Source: an uncultured Elusimicrobia bacterium (GTDB lineage Bacteria; Elusimicrobiota; Elusimicrobia; Elusimicrobiales; UBA9959). From it: a DNA stretch of 42,422 nucleotides. Below the pieces are notes generated by a model, which ran no database searches, was not told the origin of the DNA, and was given only the letters and a program-made list of their open reading frames with translations. Of this stretch, positions 7,660-17,798 are shown in pieces. Both the position numbers and the translations under genes were made by a program. The stretch covers positions 1 to 42,422 of the forward strand of contig CAIRNJ010000033.1 in assembly GCA_903879915.1 (NCBI GenBank). Direction: 5' to 3'. Numbering within the stretch: the stretch's first letter is position 1; each line of letters begins with the position of its first letter.

Positions 7660-8520
7660 ATGAATAAAGCGAAAACCTTCGGCAGCGTACTGTCCCGGAT
7701 CAGGAAAGAACGCGGCTTCTCCGGAGCGTATAAATTTTTCACGGGCGTGGGCGGCAGCAAAAGCCTGGGGTTCTCTTTCGTGAGCTACTGGGACCTTGAG
7801 CGCGGCAAGAAACTGCCCAAAGGCTGGCGCCTCAAGGAAATAATGAACTGTCTGGGCGTCAAGCTCCAGTCCGCCGAGGGCCAGGAACTTATCCGCGCCT
7901 ATTTCAACGCGCTGTCCGGCTCCGAGGAACTGCTGCAGGCCCTGTCGGCCCCGGCACAGCCCGGCGCGGACCTGCCCAGCCGGGAGCTGGCGGAAACGGC
8001 CACGCACAGGGCGCTGGCACAGCTCAGCGTAAGTCTTACGCTGGAACAATGGAAATTGCGCACCAGGGACGCGGTAACGAATATCTGCCAGAGCTACCTG
8101 GCCGAAACGGCGGGCTGGGTGACGATCCAGGAATTAGCGGAGGCCACCAAGGTCAAGCCGGAAGCGTTAAGGAAGGCGCTCAAGGCCCTGGCCGCCGGCG
8201 GGCTGGCGGAGTTCGCCAAGGACAAGGCGCGCGGCAAGTTCACGGGCAAGGTGATACAGCTGCTGCCCATGACGCGTGAAACGAGGCCTATCAGGGAGGC
8301 GCTGCGCCGGTACTGGGACGAGCTGGTGGCGGATTCGGAGCGCGTAGCGCTGAAAAGGACGACCGTGCGCATGAGCAGGGCCAACCTGGAAATATTCCGC
8401 CAGCACCTCGAAAGAGCCGTCAATCTGGCCGCCATCTACGGCAATGCCGCGGAGAACAGGCAGGACTCGGCCCTCTATTGCGTGGACGCTGAAATTTTCA
8501 AGCTCTTCCCGAAGGACTGA
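7660..8520 (+). CDS. Putative XRE-type/winged-helix transcriptional regulator
   Basis: A 286-residue cytoplasmic protein. The N-terminal ~70 residues (FGSVLSRIRKERG, then SYWDLERGKKLPKGWRLKEIMNCLGV) look like an XRE/Cro helix-turn-helix. Residues ~140-190 (VTIQELAEATKVKPEALRKALKALAAGGLAEF) form a clear winged-helix motif. The C-terminal part is helical (RMSRANLEIFRQHLERAVNLA), recalling the TIGR02147/DUF4423 group of regulators, but I cannot confirm membership. No ribosome site is present, and a -10 box lies 6 bases upstream of the ATG, so it is probably leaderless. The divergent exported-protein operon and the shared palindromic region suggest it controls them. This is inference. Confidence 0.75.
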   Translation: MNKAKTFGSVLSRIRKERGFSGAYKFFTGVGGSKSLGFSFVSYWDLERGKKLPKGWRLKEIMNCLGVKLQSAEGQELIRAYFNALSGSEELLQALSAPAQPGADLPSRELAETATHRALAQLSVSLTLEQWKLRTRDAVTNICQSYLAETAGWVTIQELAEATKVKPEALRKALKALAAGGLAEFAKDKARGKFTGKVIQLLPMTRETRPIREALRRYWDELVADSERVALKRTTVRMSRANLEIFRQHLERAVNLAAIYGNAAENRQDSALYCVDAEIFKLFPKD

Positions 8521-8566
8521 ACAGTATCCGCGCGGGAGCTGGACGGCCGCGGTGCCGCCTGTGTAA

Positions 8567-8583
8567 AAAAAGCCCCGCTTTTT
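8567..8583 (+). terminator. Short hairpin with T-run after the regulator gene
   Basis: AAAAAGC-CCC-GCTTTTT is a 7-bp stem with a 3-base loop, 46 bases after the regulator stop. It is A/T-flanked, so it could act as a weak terminator. It runs directly into the -10 box of the next gene. Confidence 0.5.
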
Positions 8584-8584
8584 G

Positions 8585-8590
8585 TATTAT
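8585..8590 (+). promoter_or_regulatory. -10 box for the acyltransferase gene
   Basis: TTTG precedes TATTAT, which lies 17 bases before the ATG at 8608. The leader would be about 10 bases and contains only a weak purine stretch (GGCAAGG). Confidence 0.5.
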
Positions 8591-8607
8591 TACGGCAAGG
8601 CCTGACA

Positions 8608-9240
8608 ATGAACGAACTGTTTTACAAGAACTCACTGCCGCATCTGGTGCTTTCCGCGCTGGCCTGGCTGTACGTCTATTTCATCGCGCTCACCTCGAAG
8701 ATCTCGGTCAAAGGCGGCGGCACGCTGCCCGGCATCTACACCATCTGGCACCGGCAGGAAGTGCTGATGCTCTACCTGCAGCGCAACCGCAACCTGGTGG
8801 GCCTGGTCAGCAAGAGCAAGGACGGCGAGTACATGGCCCGCATAATGCGGCGCTTCGGCTTTTCCTTCGTGCGCGGCTCCACCACTTCCGGCGGCTTCCT
8901 TTCCCTGCGCTCCCTTATCAAAGCGGCGCGGAGCGGTTATTCCCTGGCCATCACGCCCGACGGCCCGCGCGGCCCCGTCTTCAAGGTGCAGCCCGGCGCC
9001 ATTTACCTGGCGCAGAAGGCAGGCATCCCCGTCATTCCCTGCGCCTGCGCCCTTTCAAAGAAAAAGGTGCTGCGCAGCTGGGACAGGTACCAGTTCCCGC
9101 TGCCCTTCGGCCGCATTCAGACCGTTTACGGCGCGCCGTTCTACGTGGCCGAAGCCGACGACATCCACGCCAAGGCCATAGAGCTGGAAGGCGTGCTCAA
9201 CGCCCTCACCGAAGAAGCTGAACGCCTGCTGGCGGAATAA
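8608..9240 (+). CDS. DUF374 lysophospholipid acyltransferase family protein
   Basis: A 210-residue protein of the DUF374 branch of the LPLAT superfamily, related to lipid A/phospholipid acyltransferases. An N-terminal hydrophobic helix (about 10-28) suggests inner-membrane attachment. The variant catalytic motif is WHRQE (W47-H48), replacing the HX4D of PlsC. The substrate-binding signature TPDGPRGP lies at 116-123, and VIPCACA marks the third block. Family enzymes are thought to transfer fatty acyl groups to lipid A precursors, lysophospholipids or other envelope lipids; the substrate here is unknown. Length is typical for the family. It is a single-gene unit between the regulator and the convergent TPR membrane protein. 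Confidence 0.88.
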   Translation: MNELFYKNSLPHLVLSALAWLYVYFIALTSKISVKGGGTLPGIYTIWHRQEVLMLYLQRNRNLVGLVSKSKDGEYMARIMRRFGFSFVRGSTTSGGFLSLRSLIKAARSGYSLAITPDGPRGPVFKVQPGAIYLAQKAGIPVIPCACALSKKKVLRSWDRYQFPLPFGRIQTVYGAPFYVAEADDIHAKAIELEGVLNALTEEAERLLAE

Positions 9241-9273
9241 ATTATAAGGGAAATTTAAATACCGCGGGGCGGC

Positions 9274-11424
9274 TTATCGCGCGCCGCCGAGGCCAAGAGC
9301 TGTTTGCAGCGCCCGGCTTTGGGCCTGCGCGCTTTCGGCCAGACCTTTAAGGCGCGGATCGCCGCTGGCGGCCTCGGCGGCGGCCAGGCATAAACCGAGC
9401 GCCTTTTCTTTTTTATTCTCCCGGGCCGCGATGACGCACAGGTCCAGCAGGGCTTCCGGGTTTTTCGGGTCTACCTCCAAAGCTTCCCGCAATATTTTTT
9501 CCGCGGCCTTAAAGTCGCCGGCCAGCATTTTCTCCGCCGCCAGGTCGGACAATTTCTTAGACTCCCCCGCGTCCTCCGCCCAGAGCTGCCGCTGCCCGGG
9601 ATAAAGCGGGCCCGACAGAGGCACCTTCGGCCCCGCCAGCCCGGTAACACGCAGTTCCCTGAGCAGGCGCCCGGAGTTCTCTCCGGGGCGCGTGCCGCCG
9701 GTCAGCGCCGCCAGCTGCCTCAACTTAGCCGTAAGCTTGAGCTCGCGGCCCAGGGCTGAAAGTATTACATGCATCCGCTCCGGCGGCCAGAGCAGCAGCG
9801 TTTCATAAACGTACCTGTCCCAGAACCTGTCCTGGTCGCGGCCTATAACCTCCGCCAGTTCCCTGTCTTTGGCGTAGGGCGCTCCGCGCAGCATATTGTC
9901 ATGCTTCTCGTACGCGGCCTGGGCCCGCGCGAAGGCAGCCAGGGCCGCGGCCCGGTGGCCCAGCTCGAACTCGCGCAGCATAAGGGCGGGCGGGCAGCCG
10001 TGCCCGGCGGGAATTTCCACACCGGCCGGCGCGGCCGAGGCCATCACGGACAGCGCGTAGCCGATGAATTTATCGTCGAATTTCGCGCTGTACCCGGCCA
10101 GGCAGCCGTAGAAGCCGGCATCGTCACCCTTCAGGAGCCGGTCCTTGCAGCTCAGAAGGCTGAACACCTTGTCTTCGGGGAAACGAGCCAGCGCGGCCGA
10201 AAAAGCGGCGGGGGAACTGTTGCGTGCGGCCCTGTACGGATAAGCGGCTACCAGCGCCTCTACCGCCAGCACCAGCAGGAAGACCGCAACGAACGCCAAG
10301 CCCGCGGCTTTTCCCGCCGGCAGTTCACGCCTTTCCCCGCCGCCGCGCGCGGGCCAGAGACTCCCGATTATCAGCGGCGGCAGCAGGTAGGCCAGCGGAT
10401 AAAAATACCGTTCCTCTATAGAAAGCAGGGAGTGTATCAGGATGAAATAGACCGGCAGGCAGAACAGCCGCGCCCTGTCGCGCCCCGCCGCAATGGCAAC
10501 GATGAACAGCCCGAACAGCAGCGGCTGGAACAGGAAAATATGCCAAAGCCTTCTTGCGGCGGCCAGCGCGGCGGCCAGCGGGGCTTTCGCGGTTTCGCGC
10601 ACATAGAAAGCAAAAGCGCTGTCGTCTTTCCCCAGCCCGGCCGCGCGGCGGCAGTCTCCCTCCATAGTGTAGACGCTGCCCTTAGCTGCGGTCACCAGGT
10701 TGCAGGCCGCCCGGTTGTCGTCGAAAAGAAAGAACTTCCCGGACAGGGAACGGTTCAGGAGCCCCCAGGGCAGAAGCAGCACATAGGCCGCGGCCAGAAA
10801 AACCAGGAAATTACGGATAAAATGGGCCGGGCGGGCGCCGCTGAAAAGACCGCGGCAGAGCAGCAGCGCCGGCGGGAACAGGAACAGCGGGGTGCGCACC
10901 AGCAGGGAGCTGCCTATAGACAGCCCCGACAGAACGCCGTACTTCAGGCTGCCGCTCCTGCGGTCCAGCAGCGTGAACAGCAGGACCATCATAAGGATGG
11001 CGGAGTAAAACACCTGTTCGTTGTCGTGATTGCCGAAGACGGAAAAAACAGCGGCCGCCGCCAGTGAAACGATACCGGCCCGATAGCCGCGCAGCAGGTA
11101 CCCGGCGCAGAACACCAGCAGGTAGAGACCGAAACGCAGGGCCAGGTAGAACAGGAACTGACTTACGCCCAGGTTTAATAACAGCGACGACACTATGCCC
11201 GTCAGCGGCATATACCAGTTCACGCTGGCGCCGGGCAGGCCCGCCACGAGAAAGCTTCCCAGCCCGAGCTGGGCAAGGTCGGCGCCGGCCCAGGCGGTCA
11301 CCTGCGAAAACCGCCAGGCGGCCAGGCAGCAGCCGGCGGCCAGCAGCGCCGGCAGGGCGGCTTTCAGCCATTTTTTCGCGGTCGGATCTTTTAACACCGG
11401 CGGGCGATAGTTCGGGAGGGTCAT
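9274..11424 (-). CDS. Polytopic membrane glycosyltransferase-like protein with C-terminal TPRs
   Basis: A 716-residue protein. About ten transmembrane helices occupy residues 20-400, in the arrangement of GT-C/PMT-like glycosyltransferases or O-antigen-ligase-like proteins. They are followed by a large soluble region. The last ~90 residues are TPRs (LAAEKMLAGDFKAAEKILREALEVDPKNPEALLDLCVIAA). I see no decisive catalytic motif, so the enzymatic call rests on topology. It lies 50 bases after coaD in the same direction and is probably co-transcribed. No clear ribosome site precedes its ATG. A second TPR-tailed membrane protein lies at 31589-33682. Confidence 0.72.
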   Translation of the reverse strand: MTLPNYRPPVLKDPTAKKWLKAALPALLAAGCCLAAWRFSQVTAWAGADLAQLGLGSFLVAGLPGASVNWYMPLTGIVSSLLLNLGVSQFLFYLALRFGLYLLVFCAGYLLRGYRAGIVSLAAAAVFSVFGNHDNEQVFYSAILMMVLLFTLLDRRSGSLKYGVLSGLSIGSSLLVRTPLFLFPPALLLCRGLFSGARPAHFIRNFLVFLAAAYVLLLPWGLLNRSLSGKFFLFDDNRAACNLVTAAKGSVYTMEGDCRRAAGLGKDDSAFAFYVRETAKAPLAAALAAARRLWHIFLFQPLLFGLFIVAIAAGRDRARLFCLPVYFILIHSLLSIEERYFYPLAYLLPPLIIGSLWPARGGGERRELPAGKAAGLAFVAVFLLVLAVEALVAAYPYRAARNSSPAAFSAALARFPEDKVFSLLSCKDRLLKGDDAGFYGCLAGYSAKFDDKFIGYALSVMASAAPAGVEIPAGHGCPPALMLREFELGHRAAALAAFARAQAAYEKHDNMLRGAPYAKDRELAEVIGRDQDRFWDRYVYETLLLWPPERMHVILSALGRELKLTAKLRQLAALTGGTRPGENSGRLLRELRVTGLAGPKVPLSGPLYPGQRQLWAEDAGESKKLSDLAAEKMLAGDFKAAEKILREALEVDPKNPEALLDLCVIAARENKKEKALGLCLAAAEAASGDPRLKGLAESAQAQSRALQTALGLGGAR

Positions 11425-11474
11425 CTTTTTACGGACCGGGCGCCGCTTCCCGGCGAAGGGAGCGCCGGGCGGAG

Positions 11475-11957
11475 CTATTTTCCCAGGCCGGCTATAGCCT
11501 TCACCACGTGGGACGGCACCAGTTTCGACACGTCGCCTTTGAAATGCGCTATGTCGCGCACCACGCTGGAGGAAAGATAGGTGTAGCGCTGGCGCGGCAT
11601 CAGGAACACGGTCTCGATGCCGGGCGACAGCGTGCGGTTCACCGCCGCTATCTGGAATTCGTAGTCCAGGTCGGAGATAGCGCGCAGACCCCTTATGATG
11701 ATGCCGGTCTTTTTCTTTTTGGCGTAATCCACTAACAGGCCCTCGAAAGATTCCACCGAAATATTTTTCCGCCCCTTCAGCACGGTCTTAAGCATGGCCA
11801 CGCGGGCTTCCACGGAAAACAGGTGTTTTTTGGCGCTGTTAACAATGACGCTGACCACCAGGTGGTCGAAGATGCGGCTGGCCCGGTCTATGATATCGAG
11901 ATGGCCGAAAGTGACGGGGTCGAAGCTGCCGGGATAAATAGCGGTTCTTATTTTCAT
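11475..11957 (-). CDS. coaD: Phosphopantetheine adenylyltransferase
   Basis: A 160-residue CoaD, which transfers AMP from ATP to 4'-phosphopantetheine to give dephospho-CoA, the penultimate step of coenzyme A synthesis. The nucleotidyltransferase signature AIYPGSFDPVTFGHLDII (T/HxGH) lies at 5-22. RGLRAISDLDYEFQIA and the C-terminal YTYLSSSVVRDIAHFKGDVS block are diagnostic. The open frame extends 55 codons further upstream, but MKIRTAIYPGSFDP is the family start. TATAAT lies 10 bases before this ATG with no ribosome site, so the message is probably near-leaderless. The TPR membrane gene follows 50 bases downstream. Confidence 0.96.
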   Translation of the reverse strand: MKIRTAIYPGSFDPVTFGHLDIIDRASRIFDHLVVSVIVNSAKKHLFSVEARVAMLKTVLKGRKNISVESFEGLLVDYAKKKKTGIIIRGLRAISDLDYEFQIAAVNRTLSPGIETVFLMPRQRYTYLSSSVVRDIAHFKGDVSKLVPSHVVKAIAGLGK

Positions 11958-11967
11958 ATTTAAGGGA

Positions 11968-12026
11968 ATTATACAAATTTCCCCGGAAAACGGCGGCGGC
12001 GTACGGCGCCCTGAAAATTGTATTAT
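11968..12026. promoter_or_regulatory. Divergent -10 boxes of coaD and the WG-repeat gene
   Basis: On the minus strand TTTG-TATAAT (11968-11973) lies 10 bases before the coaD ATG. On the plus strand ATTG-TATTAT (12021-12026) lies 10 bases before the ATG at 12037. The GC-rich spacer has no TTGACA-like -35 for either. It contains TTTCC-CC-GGAAA (about 11978-11989), a small inverted repeat that could bind a regulator. Confidence 0.55.
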
Positions 12027-12036
12027 TTCCTTACCT

Positions 12037-13023
12037 ATGAAACGTCTTATTGTTATTTTACTGCTCGCCTGCTGCGCCGCCGCGCGCGCCCAGGAACTGG
12101 TCCCGTACCGCGCCGGGGACAAATGGGGCTACGCCGAAGCCGGCGGGAAGCCGGCAATAACGCCGCGCTACGATTACGCGGAGCCTTTCAGCGCCGGGCT
12201 GGCGCTCGTACGCTCCGGCGCGTATTACAGCTTCATAGACAAAGCCGGCAATAAAGCCTGGTCCGCCCGCTACCGTTCCGCCGGCGCTTTCAGCGAAGGC
12301 TGCGCGCCGGTGAAACTGCGCGGCAGCTGGGGCTGCGTGGACAAGGACGGCAAGACCATAGTCCCTTTCGAATACGAAGAGCTGCTCCGGTTCGCCGGCG
12401 GGGCCGCGCCGGCGAAGAAGGACGGGCGCTGGGGCCTGCTGCTCAGGGCCGGCCAGGAATTCCGCCCTACCGCTTATGACGAGATCTACCCGCCCACGGA
12501 AGGCCTGGCCCGCGTAAGGGCCAACGGCCGGTACGGCTACATCGACCTGTCCGGCAAGGAAGCCCTGCCCGCCGTCTACGAGGAGGCCTTCCCCTTCAAT
12601 GGAGGGTTCGCCACGGCCCGCCTGGGCGGAAAATACGGCTTCATTAACAGGGAAACGCTTATCTTCAAAGAGAAGCCCTATATCGGAATAGGCCCGTACA
12701 GCGAGGGGCTGGCGCCGGCGCAGGCCCTGGCGGCGGAAGGCCGCTGCGGCTACATAGACAGCGAAGGCGACGAGGCGATACCATTTACCTTCACCATGTG
12801 CGCGTCGTTCGACGAGGGACTGGCGCCGGTACTGAAGGACCTGCGCGGCGGCTGGGGCTACATAGACAAGACCGGCCGCGAAATGGTGGATTTTAAATAT
12901 ACGCAGGCCGGCAATTTCAGCGGCGGCCTGGCGAAAGTTGCGGTCAAGGACCGGACCTTCTACATCGACGGCACCGGCAGGGAGTACGCCGACGCTCCGG
13001 CCGCGAAAAAGGGCCGCAAATAA
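12037..13023 (+). CDS. Exported WG-repeat (KWG) protein
   Basis: A 328-residue protein with a signal peptide (1-18, ending AARAQ). The rest is a series of about eight WG/KWG repeats of 35-40 residues. Each has the form W/Y-G-(Y/F/C)-(I/V)-D-x-x-G-(K/R), then P-x-x-(Y/F) and F-S-E-G-L-A-x-V/A; examples are GSWGCVDKDGKTIVPFEYEE, GRYGYIDLSGKEALPAVYEE and GGWGYIDKTGREMVDFKYTQ. WG repeats are predicted to form a beta-propeller or solenoid and are common in cell-surface or periplasmic proteins; no enzymatic role is known. The C-terminus is lysine-rich. It is transcribed alone, divergently from coaD, probably from a near-leaderless message. Confidence 0.88.
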   Translation: MKRLIVILLLACCAAARAQELVPYRAGDKWGYAEAGGKPAITPRYDYAEPFSAGLALVRSGAYYSFIDKAGNKAWSARYRSAGAFSEGCAPVKLRGSWGCVDKDGKTIVPFEYEELLRFAGGAAPAKKDGRWGLLLRAGQEFRPTAYDEIYPPTEGLARVRANGRYGYIDLSGKEALPAVYEEAFPFNGGFATARLGGKYGFINRETLIFKEKPYIGIGPYSEGLAPAQALAAEGRCGYIDSEGDEAIPFTFTMCASFDEGLAPVLKDLRGGWGYIDKTGREMVDFKYTQAGNFSGGLAKVAVKDRTFYIDGTGREYADAPAAKKGRK

Positions 13024-13062
13024 GGGTCCGCGGACACCCGTTTATAAGGGGCCGCGGACGCC
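13022..13062. repeat. Two-unit imperfect direct repeat after the WG-repeat gene
   Basis: AAGGGTCCGCGGACACC (13022-13038) and AAGGGGCCGCGGACGCC (13046-13062) repeat with a 24-base period. Each unit contains a CCGCGG palindrome. The first unit overlaps the WG-repeat stop codon. Confidence 0.55.
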
Positions 13063-13068
13063 ACCGAT

Positions 13069-13096
13069 AGTATAGCAGAGCCCGTTCCCTTGTCAA
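13069..13096 (-). promoter_or_regulatory. Near-consensus sigma70 promoter pointing into the WG-repeat gene
   Basis: On the minus strand TTGACA (13091-13096) is followed after 16 bases by TATACT (13069-13074). The bases TGC immediately before it also give an extended -10. Transcription would start near 13062 and run antisense to the end of the WG-repeat gene. No leftward open frame fits, so the product could be a short antisense RNA, or the promoter may be a chance match. Confidence 0.45.
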
Positions 13097-13102
13097 GGCC
13101 AT

Positions 13103-13186
13103 GGGGACGTATTTGACTATTTGACTTATTATTAACAAACGACTCCGTAATAGTCGATAAATAATCAAATAGTCAAATACGTCCCC
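13103..13186. repeat. Hairpin element copy 1 (84 bp inverted repeat)
   Basis: Left arm begins GGGGACGTATTTGACT and right arm ends AGTCAAATACGTCCCC. The outer 22 bases are perfectly complementary, with an inner CGACT/AGTCG stem (13140-13144 and 13152-13156). Its first 37 bases are identical to copy 2 at 17710. It is AT-rich against a GC-rich background. It ends 4 bases before the ATG of the spermidine-synthase-like gene. It looks like a non-autonomous MITE/REP-type element. Confidence 0.85.
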
Positions 13187-13190
13187 TTAT

Positions 13191-15218
13191 ATGATCTACC
13201 ATATCGTGGCTTTTCTGGGCTCCTTCCTGCTTTTTGAGTCGGAGCTTCTGATAGCCAAGATCCTGCTCCCGTATTTCGGCGGCAGCGCCCGGGTCTGGAC
13301 CACCTGCATGATGTTCTTCCAGGGCGTGCTGCTGGCGGGCTATCTTTACGCCCGTCTTACCACGGTCCGCCTGCCCGTCCGCAAACAGGCGCTGCTGCAT
13401 CTCGCCGTGCTCGCGGCCGCGGCTTTCTCGCTGCCTTTCCGGACGGCGCCCGTCCAGACGGCCCATCCCGTAGCCGCGCTGCTGGCCGCCCTGGCATTTT
13501 CCATCGGGCTGCCTTTTTTCGCCCTGTCGGCCACCGTGCCGGTGATCCAGCGCTGGCTCTCGGCTTCCGCGCGCCCGGAACGCAGCGCCCCGTACACGCT
13601 CTACGCGGCCTCCAACGCCGGGGCGCTGGCGGCGCTGCTCGCCTATCCTTTCGTTATCGAGCCGCTGCTGCCGCTGGACGCGCAGGTGCGGCTCTGGCAG
13701 TTCTGCTACGCGCTGTTCGCCGCGGGGCATCTGCTGTGTTTCCCCCCGGCGGACGCCTCCAAAGAACGCCCCGCAGCCGCGCGCCGGTGCCCGCCGCTCC
13801 CCCCTGCCAGGCTACTGGCCTGGGCGGCGCTCAGCGCCGGGCCCTGCGCCGCCATGCTGGCGGCCACCCAGTTCCTGACATCGGAAATGGCCGCGGTGCC
13901 GCTGCTGTGGATAGCGCCGCTGGGGATCTACCTCGGCACTTTCATACTGAATTTCCGGGAGCGCGGCAGCGCGGTTTTTCCGCGCTGGGCGTTGTTCCTG
14001 ACAGCCGCGCCGGCGGCCGGCCTGGCGGCAATGGCCTTCATGGGCCGGAACGCGTTCACGCGCGACGCCGCCATAGGCTTCTCCGGATTTTTCCTGAACA
14101 TAGCGGCCCTTTTCGTGATCGCCATGATCTGCCATCGTTCGCTGGCGGAGGACAAACCGGCCGAACCGGAGGCCGCCTCGGCTTATTACCTGGCGGTCTC
14201 CGCGGGCGGTTTCCTGGCCGGCCTCCTGATGGGGATAATACTGCCTTACTTCGGGCGCGGCATCGGCTGGACGGGGCTGGACTGGTGCGTCGCCGGCGCG
14301 CTTTCGCTGGCCGCCCTGGTGATCCGTGACCGGGAGCTCTGGCGCGCGAAGAACATTTCCCGGACGGCGCTGCTCCTGGGCGCGAGCGTGCCGGTCTGCG
14401 CGGTGCTGCTGCTGGCGCACGGCGGGCGGGCCGCCGGTCTCACGCTGCGCAACTTCTATGGCATCTCGAGGGTAGAGGACAAGGACGGCATGCGCCTGCT
14501 GCTGCACGGCAACACGCTGCACGGGACACAATACCTGGCCCCGGACAGGGCTGCGGAGCCCACGCTTTATTACAGCAGAAGTTCCCCTCTCGGGGATGTT
14601 TTCCGGCTCTTCGGGCCGGAGATAAAGGACGCGGGCGTTCTGGGGCTGGGCGCCGGCACTATCGCGGCCTACGGAACGAAGGGCATGAAGCTGACTTTCT
14701 ACGAGCTCGACCCCGACGTGGCGGCCATCGCGCGCGGCCGCTTTACTTTCCTGTCCGGTTCGCCGGCCCTTATCAGGGTAATAACGGGCGACGCGCGGCT
14801 TTCGCTCGAAAAGGCGGAAGGGACCGCGCACGACCTGCTCATTCTCGACGCGTACAACAGCGGGGCGATCCCGGCGCATCTCCTGACCCGCGAGGCCTTC
14901 GAGCTTTATTTCAGGCGCCTCGCTCCGGGCGGGCTGATCCTGTGCCATATCTCGAACAGGTACCTGGACCTGAAACCGCTGATGGCCGCCGCGGCACGGG
15001 ACCTGCGTATTCCCGGGGCGGTGAGTGCGGAGAGCACGGCGGCCGGCGGCAGGGCCGGGGCGCAGAAGGCGCAATGGGCGGCTTTCAGCAGGGACGGCGG
15101 AAAGATACGCCGGCTGGAGACCGCGGCCGCGTGGCAGGACGCCGCGGTCTTCGATTCCCGCTTCGTCAGGCCCTGGACCGACCGCTACGCCAGCCTGCTG
15201 CCGCTCATCCGGTTCTAG
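13191..15218 (+). CDS. Membrane-anchored spermidine-synthase-like protein
   Basis: A 675-residue protein. The N-terminal ~420 residues hold about ten transmembrane helices; it opens MIYHIVAFLGSFLLFESELLIAKILLP, the typical start of fused membrane/spermidine-synthase proteins. The C-terminal domain is an aminopropyltransferase/methyltransferase fold: VLGLGAGTIAAYG is the nucleotide-binding loop, FYELDPDVAAIA carries the acidic residue, VITGDARLSL and LLILDAYNSGAIPAHLLT follow. Without the clear polyamine-site residues, polyamine synthesis is not certain; many such fusions are uncharacterised. No ribosome site is visible: the start codon is 4 bases downstream of hairpin element copy 1, so expression may depend on that element or a different start. 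A 158-base gap separates it from icd. Confidence 0.8.
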   Translation: MIYHIVAFLGSFLLFESELLIAKILLPYFGGSARVWTTCMMFFQGVLLAGYLYARLTTVRLPVRKQALLHLAVLAAAAFSLPFRTAPVQTAHPVAALLAALAFSIGLPFFALSATVPVIQRWLSASARPERSAPYTLYAASNAGALAALLAYPFVIEPLLPLDAQVRLWQFCYALFAAGHLLCFPPADASKERPAAARRCPPLPPARLLAWAALSAGPCAAMLAATQFLTSEMAAVPLLWIAPLGIYLGTFILNFRERGSAVFPRWALFLTAAPAAGLAAMAFMGRNAFTRDAAIGFSGFFLNIAALFVIAMICHRSLAEDKPAEPEAASAYYLAVSAGGFLAGLLMGIILPYFGRGIGWTGLDWCVAGALSLAALVIRDRELWRAKNISRTALLLGASVPVCAVLLLAHGGRAAGLTLRNFYGISRVEDKDGMRLLLHGNTLHGTQYLAPDRAAEPTLYYSRSSPLGDVFRLFGPEIKDAGVLGLGAGTIAAYGTKGMKLTFYELDPDVAAIARGRFTFLSGSPALIRVITGDARLSLEKAEGTAHDLLILDAYNSGAIPAHLLTREAFELYFRRLAPGGLILCHISNRYLDLKPLMAAAARDLRIPGAVSAESTAAGGRAGAQKAQWAAFSRDGGKIRRLETAAAWQDAAVFDSRFVRPWTDRYASLLPLIRF

Positions 15219-15234
15219 GGCGGCTGATTATTCC

Positions 15235-15264
15235 TTGACAATGCTGGCTCTTTTTCAATACTCT
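15235..15264 (+). promoter_or_regulatory. Probable icd promoter
   Basis: TTGACA (15235-15240) is followed 18 bases later by TACTCT (15259-15264). The predicted leader is about 105 bases. It contains the hairpin GGGGGC-GCAG-GCCCCC (15329-15344) and a strong AAGGAG at 15365-15370, 6 bases before the ATG. Confidence 0.5.
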
Positions 15265-15367
15265 ACCTATAGATTCCAGGTCCGGTCGTTCTGTTAAAAA
15301 CAAATAAACCATAACGTTGTGCCGATAGGGGGGCGCAGGCCCCCGCAGCATAAATAACGCATCCTAA

Positions 15368-17650
<2,283 letters not shown>

Positions 17651-17669
17651 ACAGGTACGGCCGCACAAT

Positions 17670-17701
17670 AAAAGCCCCCGTCCTTTGACGGGGGCTTTTT
17701 T
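17670..17701 (+). terminator. Intrinsic terminator of icd
   Basis: AAAAGCCCCCGTC-CTTT-GACGGGGGCTTTTTT is a 13-bp stem followed by a T-run, 20 bases after the icd stop. The symmetrical A-run means it could also serve the convergent metH transcript. Confidence 0.92.
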
Positions 17702-17709
17702 GGGCTTTG

Positions 17710-17792
17710 GGGGACGTATTTGACTATTTGACTTATTATTAACAAATCGCTTCTGCCGGTTGATAAATAGTCAAATAGTCAAATACGTCCCC
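17710..17792. repeat. Hairpin element copy 2 (83 bp inverted repeat)
   Basis: Its first 37 bases are the same as in copy 1 at 13103. The outer 24 bases of each arm are perfectly complementary. The internal ~25 bases differ in sequence from copy 1, so the arms, not the loop, are conserved. It lies between the icd terminator and the metH stop codon (6 bases away). Confidence 0.85.
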
Positions 17793-17798
17793 TACCGG

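Noticed and set aside
11425-11474. Imperfect hairpin between coaD and the TPR membrane gene
   Set aside because: The arms (GCGCCGCTTCCC and GGGAGCGCCG) mismatch at several positions and there is no T-run, so I did not call a terminator.
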